Source of the DNA: CAHJWO01 sp964245885
GTDB taxonomy: Bacteria > Verrucomicrobiota > Verrucomicrobiia > Chthoniobacterales > SZAS-18
Reading direction: 5' to 3'
Length of the DNA: 27,137 nucleotides
Assembly (NCBI GenBank): GCA_964245885.1
Contig: CAXTOX010000048.1
Coordinates: 1 to 27,137, forward strand
Of this stretch, positions 1 to 6,047 are shown one piece after another. Made by a program: the position numbers and the translations under genes. The notes below the pieces were generated by a model that saw nothing but the letters and a program-made list of their open reading frames with translations, was not told the DNA's origin and searched no databases. Within the stretch, counting starts at the first letter, position 1. Each line of letters opens with the position of its first letter.

Positions 1-814
1 CAAGGCGACGACCGCCGTCGGCCTTTTTCCGCGGATTTCCGCCGACAAACACGGCCCGAGTTTTACATTGGGCAATGCCGCGCCAGCGGCGAGTCGGCTT
101 TCTGGTTCCCTCTCCCGGTATGGCCGGGAGAGGGTTAGGGTGAGGGCTTTTGTCGATCGAAGCCGGTTCGGCGTCGATCTTGTCGTTGGAGAGCTTGCGG
201 ATGACGTAGAGCAGGTTGGGCAGGCTGCCCTTGGTGATCTTGCCGTTGTCGACCTTGACGGTGCAGTCCCAGTCGCCGCCCGCGTACTTGGCCAGGAACG
301 CCGTGAACTTGAACTTGCGGTCATGCCCCACGCCGCTGCCGCTGTCGCCGGGCTGCACCCAACTTTGGGTAAACGCTTTCATGGCCCCCGCCAGCCGGGG
401 CGGGACCGCGCCGGGCTGCACCGAGGGCGCGTTGCCGGAAGCGCCCTGGGGGGTGTTCTCGATGATCTTCGGCGGGTTCGTGACCCACAGGTCCGTCGGC
501 GCGGAGGTCGGCAGCTCGAAGGCTCCGGTGACCCCGGTAACCGACAGCGGGGTGAACTGCGACGCGAGCTGGTTGCTGACGGGCTGCGTCGTCGTGGGGT
601 CGATCTGCGCCTGTTCGAGCGGCTGGACCGGATCGGGGACTTGCGGGGCGGGGACGCTCTGCACGAGGTCGCCGGTGCTGTCCATGATCTCGGTCGGCTG
701 CGTGGCATTGCGCACGAGCACGACGCTGCCGAAGCTCAGCACGAAGACGAAGTGCAGCGCGAACGAGATCGTGAAGAACCGCGAGCGGCCCAGCCGGCCG
801 AGGAACGTCCGCAT
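1..814 (-). CDS. DUF4159-like membrane-anchored protein (partial, runs off the window start)
   Basis: The frame is open from an ATG at 814 to the window edge (271 codons seen, no stop). The N-terminus has one hydrophobic segment (about residues 10-33, FFTISFALHFVFVLSFGSVV), consistent with a membrane anchor. A Pro/Gln-rich linker follows. A folded region around residues 165-215 contains FLAKYAGGDWDC and LPNLLYVIRKLSNDKI, which resembles the start of DUF4159 domains (Tyr-x-Gly-Gly-x-Trp, then a Leu-rich helix). Where the rest of that domain should continue, the frame runs into a palindromic repeat (104-145) read as SPHPNPLPAIPGEGT, then basic sequence unlike the family. The gene may therefore be disrupted or extended by the repeat. 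There is no clear Shine-Dalgarno sequence. It is divergent from the polyprenyl synthase gene. The function of DUF4159 proteins is not established; the family call is from memory of the pattern. Confidence 0.6.
   Translation of the reverse strand, partial: MRTFLGRLGRSRFFTISFALHFVFVLSFGSVVLVRNATQPTEIMDSTGDLVQSVPAPQVPDPVQPLEQAQIDPTTTQPVSNQLASQFTPLSVTGVTGAFELPTSAPTDLWVTNPPKIIENTPQGASGNAPSVQPGAVPPRLAGAMKAFTQSWVQPGDSGSGVGHDRKFKFTAFLAKYAGGDWDCTVKVDNGKITKGSLPNLLYVIRKLSNDKIDAEPASIDKSPHPNPLPAIPGEGTRKPTRRWRGIAQCKTRAVFVGGNPRKKADGGRRL
104..145. repeat. CCCTCTCCC palindromic repeat inside a coding frame
   Basis: CCCTCTCCCGG (108-118) and CCGGGAGAGGG (124-134) form a perfect 11-bp stem with a 5-nt loop. 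The flanking TTAGGGTGAGGG (135-146) completes, on the minus strand, the CCTCACCCTAACCCTCTCCC string found as a dispersed repeat in many bacterial genomes. It lies in frame within the DUF4159-like gene. Confidence 0.75.
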
Positions 815-965
815 GGCCCGGCCCCGCGGATTGGGAAAAGAAAAAGCAGCCATGCGGGGGGAGCCTGACGTATCGTGGCAGGGAAACCGATCATTGCAAG
901 CAAACGCCTCGACCGCAGGTGCGGCGCGCGTTGACACATCACCACTTTCGCACGAACCTGAGTTT

Positions 966-2000
966 GTGAATTATTTCACAAAGCCCCTATCCGCCGTCCG
1001 CCAGAGAGCGGGTGCGACCGCCGAGATCCGGCAGATTTTCGCCCTGATCCAGCCGCAACTCGACGCGGTGGAAGCCACCATCGGCCGGCAGGCAGAAGCC
1101 TTCGACCCGGCGGTGCAGGGCTACGTGGAATACGCCTGCGCGACGAGCGGCAAACGGCTGCGGCCCGCGCTGGCGCTGCTGGCCGGCGGGGCGACCGGCG
1201 GCATGACGGAACGGCACCAGTCGCTGGCGGTCATCATCGAGTTGATCCACCTCGCGACCCTGATCCACGACGACGTGCTCGACGGGGCCGAGAAGCGGCG
1301 CGACCAGCCGACGGCGAATTCACGCTGGGGCAACCATATCAGCGTGCTGCTGGGCGATTGCCTGTTCGCCCATGCGCTGGACCTGTCCACGCGCTTCGAC
1401 GACGCCGAGATCAGCCGGTCCATTGCACGGGCGGCGTCGGCGGTTTGCACGGGGGAGATTTTGCAGACGCAGCGGCGCTTCGACCTGAACCTGAGCTTTG
1501 CGGACTATTACGGAATCATCGAGATGAAGACGGCAGCGCTCTTCGGTGCCGCCGCCGGTCTCGGGGCGAGCCTCAACGAGACCGGGCCGGAGGTAACTGA
1601 GGCGTTGAAAGTCTACGGATTGAAGCTCGGCACGGCTTATCAGGTTTACGACGATCTGTTGGATCTCGCCGGGGACGAGGCCGAGGCGGGCAAGACGCTC
1701 GGCACGGATCTGCGCAAGGGCAAGCTGACGCTGCCGATCCTCAACCTGCTCCAGGCGTCGGAGAACGGCCAGCGCGAGCGTTGGACGCAGACGATCCTGC
1801 GCGGCGAGGACGAGGACTTGGCGGCGTTGGGTGAGGCGGCCTGCCGGACGGGTGCCTTGGCATCGGCGGCGCGGTCGGGGCAGGAGTTGATCGAGGACGG
1901 CCTGTGCCGGCTGGAAATCCTCCCGGCCAGCCCGTACCGCGAGGCGATGGCCGACGTGGGCCGGCGGTTGGATGTGATGATCGGGCAGTATGCGGAGTGA
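966..2000 (+). CDS. Polyprenyl (octaprenyl-type) diphosphate synthase
   Basis: A 344-residue trans-isoprenyl diphosphate synthase. It would condense isopentenyl diphosphate onto an allylic diphosphate to make the long-chain polyprenyl tail of quinones. Seen in the sequence: GKRLRP (62-67), first Asp-rich motif DDVLD (102-106), GDCLFA (130-135), QTQRRFDL, EMKTAALF, second Asp-rich motif DDLLD (229-233), then GTDLRKGKLTLPIL. Both metal-binding motifs are intact. GTG 966 is chosen because the protein then has the usual family length and homology-like sequence begins just after it; upstream in-frame ATG 852 would add low-complexity sequence. A TTGACA at 931-936 lies just upstream, but no good -10 follows it. 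The downstream neighbour is a broken toxin-antitoxin pair, so the gene is probably transcribed alone. Chain length cannot be told from sequence alone. Confidence 0.93.
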   Translation: MNYFTKPLSAVRQRAGATAEIRQIFALIQPQLDAVEATIGRQAEAFDPAVQGYVEYACATSGKRLRPALALLAGGATGGMTERHQSLAVIIELIHLATLIHDDVLDGAEKRRDQPTANSRWGNHISVLLGDCLFAHALDLSTRFDDAEISRSIARAASAVCTGEILQTQRRFDLNLSFADYYGIIEMKTAALFGAAAGLGASLNETGPEVTEALKVYGLKLGTAYQVYDDLLDLAGDEAEAGKTLGTDLRKGKLTLPILNLLQASENGQRERWTQTILRGEDEDLAALGEAACRTGALASAARSGQELIEDGLCRLEILPASPYREAMADVGRRLDVMIGQYAE

Positions 2001-2072
2001 TAAGAGGAGGGCTGTGTTCTTTTGTGGCGTGAAAGGATGGCGTGGGGTCAAAAAATCCTCTAGCGTCGTCCC

Positions 2073-2291
2073 ATGACCGTCGAACTGCCGCTGGACAAGA
2101 TGACCGTCGAGGAAAAACTCCGGTTGATGGATGTCCTTTGGGAAGATCTGGCCCGCAACCCGGACGACATCCCGTCGCCGGCTTGACACAAGGAGGTGTT
2201 GGACGAATGCCGCCGCCGCGCCGAAAGCGGCGAGGAAAAGCTCCACGACTTTGAGGAAGTGAAAAAAGACCTTCTGCGGCAGTTCTCGTGA
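2073..2291 (+). pseudogene. Addiction-module component of TIGR02574 type (antitoxin), in-frame stop
   Basis: Starting at ATG 2073 the frame reads MTVELPLDKMTVEEKLRLMD then VLWEDLARNPDDIPSPA. It then meets TGA at 2184-2186 and continues HKEVLDECRRRAESGEEKL up to TGA 2289-2291. This is the full length (about 72 codons) and pattern of the TIGR02574 putative addiction-module family, in which this position is commonly Trp (PxWH). TGG to TGA is a single-base change, so this is a nonsense-mutated antitoxin. Its stop overlaps the toxin GTG by 4 bases (GTGA), a typical coupled arrangement. The toxin is also broken, so the module looks decayed. Trp as the ancestral residue is an inference from family memory. 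Confidence 0.8.
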
Positions 2292-2583
2292 AGGTCCGCG
2301 TTCTCCAATCCGCCAAGGAACATCTAGAAGAAGGTCTCGTTTCTACGAAGACCAAGAGCCGGGGCTCGGGCTAGACTTCCTCCGTTCACTCCTCGCCGAC
2401 ATTGGCTTACTAGCCCGTCACGGCGGAGTTCATTCCATGGCTTTTGGGTTTCACCGGAGCGTTTCCAGACGCTTCCCGTTCGCCATCTACTATCTGCTCG
2501 ATGGCGGCGAGGTGAGAGTTCACGCGGTGCTTGATGGTCGGCGCAGTCCAGCTTGGATTCGCCGTAGACTCAGAGGGTCTTGA
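2288..2583 (+). pseudogene. ParE/RelE-type toxin, frameshifted
   Basis: GTG 2288 opens MKVRVLQSAKEHLEEG. In that frame translation then ends within about a dozen codons. Moving to the next frame from 2335 gives SRFYEDQEPGLGLDFLRSLL, later RRFPFAIYYLLDGGEVRVHA and VLDGRRSPAWIRRRL, ending at TGA 2581-2583. Together these make a standard ParE/RelE-superfamily toxin of about 98 residues. Joining the two halves needs one extra base near 2333-2335, so a one-base deletion is the simplest explanation. It sits directly behind the nonsense-mutated antitoxin with a 4-base overlap. The family would be an mRNA interferase or gyrase poison; this copy should be inactive unless the shift is a sequencing error. 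Confidence 0.82.
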
Positions 2584-2678
2584 TGACGAAGGCCGATTGT
2601 CCACCGCTAGAACTCTCTGCTTCCCAAAGGGCGACGGGCTGTGTAGAGCTTCGTTTCATCACCGAAACCACGCCCATC

Positions 2679-3002
2679 ATGAAAACGCTTCTGACTTCAC
2701 TGTTTGCCATCTTTCTGTCTCTGTCGCTGCTGACTGGTTGTTCCTCGAAGAAGACCCTCGTCGGCAAATGGCAGGGGAAGGGCGGGCAGATCGAGTTCAC
2801 CAAGGACAAAAAGATGCTGATTACCATGGGCGGAGTGACGGTGAACGGCTCCTACAGCGTGGTGGACGACACCCACTTCAAGATGGTGGTCGACATGGGC
2901 GGGGGCAACAAGCAGGACAAGACGTTCGGCTACGCGGTGAACGGGGACACGCTGACCACCGATGACAGCGGCGTGAAGGAAGAGATGAAGCGGGTGAACT
3001 GA
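2679..3002 (+). CDS. Small lipocalin-like lipoprotein
   Basis: 107 residues with a lipoprotein signal: MKTLLTSLFAIFLSLSLLTG, then Cys21 in the lipobox LTGC followed by SSKK. The mature part begins LVGKWQGKGGQIEF and continues as alternating short beta-like strands (FTKDKKMLITMGG, VNGSYSVVDDTHFKMVVD, NGDTLTTDD). The GKW opening followed by strands resembles small lipocalin-like domains, but no specific ligand can be named. ATG 2679 is chosen because the signal peptide starts there. It lies between the toxin-antitoxin relic and radC on the same strand, with a 37-base gap to radC. Probably an outer-membrane-anchored protein of unknown role. Confidence 0.8.
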   Translation: MKTLLTSLFAIFLSLSLLTGCSSKKTLVGKWQGKGGQIEFTKDKKMLITMGGVTVNGSYSVVDDTHFKMVVDMGGGNKQDKTFGYAVNGDTLTTDDSGVKEEMKRVN

Positions 3003-3039
3003 GGTTCGTCCGTCCGGCGGCGGGCACCCGACCCGGACC

Positions 3040-3771
3040 ATGGTTCGACGAATGGACCCCGAGTCCTTCCGCATTCAAGAAGTCATGGAGGCTGACCGGC
3101 CGCGCGAGCGTCTGGCCAGCCTCGGCGCGCACACCCTCACCAACACCGATCTCGTCACCCTCCTGCTTGAAGGGGATGCCCCAGCCTCCGACGCCAGCAC
3201 GGCGGCGGCGGCCGATCTGACGCGCCGGCTTTTAACGAAGTTCCGTTCCCTGCGCACCCTGGCGCGTTGCGATCCGCGCGAACTCGCCTCCGTCGAAGGA
3301 TTGACCAAGGACAAGGCACTGCTGCTGGCCGCCGCCTTCGAACTCGGCCGGCGCGTGGCGCGGGAAACGATCGCCAAGCTGCGCGTGGACAGCCCGGAGA
3401 TCGTCTGCCAACTCCTCGCCCAGGACCTGCGCGCCCTCAACCGCGAGTCTCTGCGGGCGTTGCTGCTCGACACGAAGTTCCAGCTCATCCGCATCGAGGA
3501 AATTTCGCTCGGCAGCCTCAACGAGAGCGTCGCCCACCCGCGCGAAATCTACCGGCCCGCGCTCATTCACTCGGCGTACGCGATCATCATGGTCCACAAC
3601 CATCCTTCCGGTGACCCGACGCCCAGCAAGGCCGACAAGCTTCTCACCAGGAAGCTCGTCGAGGTCGGCGAAACCCTCCAGATCGCCCTGGCCGACCACA
3701 TTATCATCGGCGGCATGCAGGCCGGGAAGCCGTCGTACTACAGTTTCAAGGAAGCGGGCGTGATTCCCTGA
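3040..3771 (+). CDS. radC: RadC-family JAB1/MPN domain protein
   Basis: 243 residues from ATG 3040 (ATG 3052, MDPESF, is an equally possible start; neither has a clear Shine-Dalgarno). The N-terminal half is a helix-hairpin-helix-like region (RPRERLASLGAHTLTNTDLV, SVEGLTKDKALLLAAAFELG). The C-terminal half is the MPN/JAMM domain with LLDTKFQLI and the metal-binding signature HNHPSGDPTPSKAD (H-x-H-P-S-G-D-P, then Asp). All JAMM residues are present. RadC proteins are widespread; the old DNA-repair assignment is not well supported and the cellular substrate is unknown. Its stop codon TGA shares one base with the ATG of lpxA, so the two genes are translationally coupled. Confidence 0.92.
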   Translation: MVRRMDPESFRIQEVMEADRPRERLASLGAHTLTNTDLVTLLLEGDAPASDASTAAAADLTRRLLTKFRSLRTLARCDPRELASVEGLTKDKALLLAAAFELGRRVARETIAKLRVDSPEIVCQLLAQDLRALNRESLRALLLDTKFQLIRIEEISLGSLNESVAHPREIYRPALIHSAYAIIMVHNHPSGDPTPSKADKLLTRKLVEVGETLQIALADHIIIGGMQAGKPSYYSFKEAGVIP

Positions 3772-4580
3772 TGAACACGCCCGGCCTGATTCATCCCACC
3801 GCCGTCATCGACCCGCAAGCCCGCTTGGGCGAGGGCGTGAGCATCGGAGCCTACGCGGTGGTCGAGGGCCCGGCGGAGATCGGCGCGGGGTGCGTGTTGC
3901 AGGCGCATTCGATCCTGACCGGCCGGGTGAAACTCGGCGCAGGCGTGCGCGTAGGCCACGGCACGGTCCTCGGCGGGTGGCCGCAGGATTTTGCGTTCGA
4001 CCCGGTGACGGACAGCGGCGTGGAAGTGGGCGACGGCACCCAGATCCGCGAGCATTGCACGATCCACCGCGGCACCCGGCCGGGCAGCGTCACGCGCATG
4101 GGTGCGCACGGCATGCTCATGGCCAACGCCCATCTCGGCCACAACGCGCAGGTGGGCGACCACGTCGTCATCGCCAACGGCTCCATGCTGGGCGGTTACG
4201 TCGAGTTGGCCGACCGGGTATTCGTGGGCGGCGGCAGCGTGTTCCACCAGTTCGTACGGGTGGGGCGGGGGGCCATCATCCAGGGGCAGAGCGCGTTTTC
4301 CAAGGACGTGCCGCCGTTCACCCTGGCGGCGGAGCGAAACTGCGTGTGGAGCCTCAACGTCGTGGGCCTGCGCCGGGCGGGGTTCGCGCCGGCGGAACGC
4401 GCGGAGATCAAGGAAGCGTTCGGCCTGCTGTACCGTTCGGGACGGAACGTTTCCCAGGCTATCGAAACCGCGCGCGAACGGGCGTGGGGGGCATCGGCGG
4501 CGGAGTTCTGGGCGTTCGTGGAGGGAGCGAAGAAACGCGGGCTTTGCGCCCTGGGACGGTCCGGGCGCGAGGAAGATTGA
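3771..4580 (+). CDS. lpxA: Acyl-ACP--UDP-N-acetylglucosamine O-acyltransferase (LpxA)
   Basis: A 269-residue cytoplasmic trimeric enzyme that catalyses the first step of lipid A synthesis by transferring a 3-hydroxyacyl chain to UDP-GlcNAc. The N-terminal two thirds are hexapeptide repeats (IHPTAVIDPQARLGEGVSIG, VGHGTVLGG, VEVGDGTQIREHCTIHRGT). MANAHLGHNAQVGD aligns with the E. coli active-site segment, placing the catalytic His (E. coli His125) at His124. The C-terminal helical domain follows NVVGLRRAGFAPAERAEI. Length matches the family (about 262). It is unusual in standing apart from lpxD, fabZ and lpxB, and in being coupled to radC by a one-base overlap. It implies a lipid A-containing outer membrane. 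Confidence 0.93.
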   Translation: MNTPGLIHPTAVIDPQARLGEGVSIGAYAVVEGPAEIGAGCVLQAHSILTGRVKLGAGVRVGHGTVLGGWPQDFAFDPVTDSGVEVGDGTQIREHCTIHRGTRPGSVTRMGAHGMLMANAHLGHNAQVGDHVVIANGSMLGGYVELADRVFVGGGSVFHQFVRVGRGAIIQGQSAFSKDVPPFTLAAERNCVWSLNVVGLRRAGFAPAERAEIKEAFGLLYRSGRNVSQAIETARERAWGASAAEFWAFVEGAKKRGLCALGRSGREED

Positions 4581-4642
4581 CGCCGCCGGCTGCAAATCGG
4601 ACTTGCCGGAGCGGTTTTCGACGGGAAAGTGGCAGGGCACCT

Positions 4643-4861
4643 ATGGATACCTTCGTCGTTTTCTTCGCGGAACAGGATCAGATCGCCGTGGAGGCCGATG
4701 AGTACAGCTACGACTCGGCGTTCCTGACCTTCACCCGGCACGGGGAAAAGGTGGCGGTGTTCTACGCGGGCAAGATCCTCGGTTTCGCGCGGTCGGACGC
4801 CATCGTCGAAGACGAAAACGGCGGTTCGCATGGTGAGGACGACGACGAAGTGGAGTTCTGA
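4643..4861 (+). CDS. Small acidic protein of unknown function
   Basis: 72 residues starting MDTFVVFFAEQDQIAVEADE, with SAFLTFTRHGEKVAVFYAGK and a strongly acidic tail (about residues 55-72: VEDENGGSHGEDDDEVEF). There is no signal peptide or membrane segment. The middle alternates hydrophobic and polar residues like a small beta-sheet domain that might act as a protein-interaction or regulatory domain. It lies between lpxA and galE on the same strand, 62 bases after lpxA and 51 before galE, so it is likely co-transcribed. Translation from the ATG at 4643 is clean and the third-codon positions are GC-rich like its neighbours, which supports it being real. Family not recognised. Confidence 0.65.
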   Translation: MDTFVVFFAEQDQIAVEADEYSYDSAFLTFTRHGEKVAVFYAGKILGFARSDAIVEDENGGSHGEDDDEVEF

Positions 4862-4912
4862 GCTTTTGTCTTCCCAAGCCGCCTCGCGTCCCGCTAACGT
4901 CCAGCGCGACAC

Positions 4913-5884
4913 ATGAACATCTTCGTCACCGGCGGTGCGGGCTACATCGGCAGCATCTGCGTCGAACAACTCCTGGACCGCGGCCACGGCGTCACGGTGT
5001 TCGACAACCTCACCGAGGGCCACCGCCTCGCCGTCGACCCCCGCGCCACGCTCGTCACCGGCGACCTCAACGCCGCCGACTCCATCCGCCAGGCCCTCGC
5101 CGATGCCCGGCCGGATGCCGTCATGCATTTCGCCGCCAACGCGCTGGTAGGCGAGTCGATGACAAACCCCTCTAAGTATTTCCACAACAACGTCGGCGGG
5201 GGGCTGAACCTACTCGACGCCATGGTGGCCGCGGACGTGAAGCGGTTCGTGTTTTCCTCGACGTGCGCGACCTTCGGCCCGCCCGAGCGCCTGCCGATGG
5301 ACGAGACGCTACCCCAGCACCCGATCAACCCGTACGGGGAGAGCAAGCTCATCTTCGAGCAGATCCTGCGCTGGTACGACCAGATCCACGGGCTGAAGTT
5401 CGTGGCCCTGCGCTACTTCAACGCCGCCGGGGCCACGGAAAAATTCGGCGAGGACCACCGAATCGAGACGCACCTGATCCCGAACATCCTCAAGGTCGCC
5501 CTCGGGCAAAAGGAGCACGCCGAAATCTACGGCACCGACTACGAGACGCCCGACGGCACCTGCATCCGCGACTACATTCACATCGTCGACCTCGCGCAGG
5601 CGCACATCCTCGCCCTCGACGCGCCGGAGAGCGAGTTCTACAACCTGGGCACCGGCGGCGGCAACAGCGTGGCGGAGGTCATCGAATGCTGCCGGCGCGT
5701 GACCGGCCACGCGATCCCCGTCGTGGAGAAGCCCCGCCGCCCCGGCGATCCGCCGCGGTTGGTGGCCGCCTCGGGCAAAATTCAGAAGGAACTCGGCTGG
5801 CAGCCCAAATACCAGTCGCTCGACGCCATCATCGAAAACGCCTGGGCGTGGCACCAGCGCCATCCGCACGGATACGGGGACTAG
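4913..5884 (+). CDS. galE: UDP-glucose 4-epimerase
   Basis: A 323-residue extended short-chain dehydrogenase that interconverts UDP-glucose and UDP-galactose using tightly bound NAD. Seen: Rossmann GGAGYIG (7-13), DNLTEGHR after the second strand (typical GalE), FSSTCATFG with the catalytic Ser/Thr (116-117), and YGESK with catalytic Tyr141 and Lys145. RYFNAAGA and GDPPRLVA near the C-terminus are also characteristic of GalE. Length is slightly under the E. coli enzyme (338). Specificity for GlcNAc forms cannot be excluded. The product would feed surface polysaccharide or LPS sugars, fitting the neighbouring lpxA and LptD-like genes. The TAG stop (5882-5884) runs directly into a heptamer repeat array. 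Confidence 0.92.
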   Translation: MNIFVTGGAGYIGSICVEQLLDRGHGVTVFDNLTEGHRLAVDPRATLVTGDLNAADSIRQALADARPDAVMHFAANALVGESMTNPSKYFHNNVGGGLNLLDAMVAADVKRFVFSSTCATFGPPERLPMDETLPQHPINPYGESKLIFEQILRWYDQIHGLKFVALRYFNAAGATEKFGEDHRIETHLIPNILKVALGQKEHAEIYGTDYETPDGTCIRDYIHIVDLAQAHILALDAPESEFYNLGTGGGNSVAEVIECCRRVTGHAIPVVEKPRRPGDPPRLVAASGKIQKELGWQPKYQSLDAIIENAWAWHQRHPHGYGD

Positions 5885-6047
5885 GCAGAAGGCAGAAGGC
5901 AGAAGGTAGAAGGCAGAAGGAGAGAATGGAACCCACGCGGCATATAGAAGGACCGAAAGGCGGAGAACGGGCAAGACGGGCTTTGTCTGTCCGTTTGCGG
6001 CGGCTTGCTGCTCTGCTCCTTCTGCTCTGCTCCTTCTGCCTTCTGCC
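5884..6047. repeat. Heptamer inverted-array element, copy H1
   Basis: The left arm has five tandem GGCAGAA units (5884-5918, the fourth reading GGTAGAA). The right arm carries the reverse complement: two clean TTCTGCC units at 6034-6047, plus a degenerate TTCTGCT at 6020 and related CTGCTCC steps. About 100 bp separate the arms. The first unit overlaps the last base of the galE TAG stop. The left arm ends in AGAAGGAGAGA directly before the ATG of the LptD-like gene, and the right arm lies inside its signal-peptide coding sequence. Confidence 0.85.

Noticed and set aside
216..965. An N-terminal extension of the polyprenyl synthase reading frame by 250 codons
   Set aside because: It overlaps the divergent DUF4159-like gene on the other strand, has low-complexity Ser/Pro-rich sequence, and the family begins at about GTG 966.
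931..965. Promoter for the polyprenyl synthase at TTGACA 931-936
   Set aside because: The -35 is perfect, but the base run 17 positions later (GAACCT) matches only two of six -10 bases. Kept as a note only.
2184..2186. TGA as selenocysteine or reassigned codon
   Set aside because: No stem-loop of the SECIS type is seen directly after it, TGA is used as a normal stop in other genes here, and the family has Trp at this position.
5884..5918. Heptamer arrays as a CRISPR array
   Set aside because: Units are only 7 bp, directly adjoining without spacers, and appear as inverted pairs. No cas gene is present.
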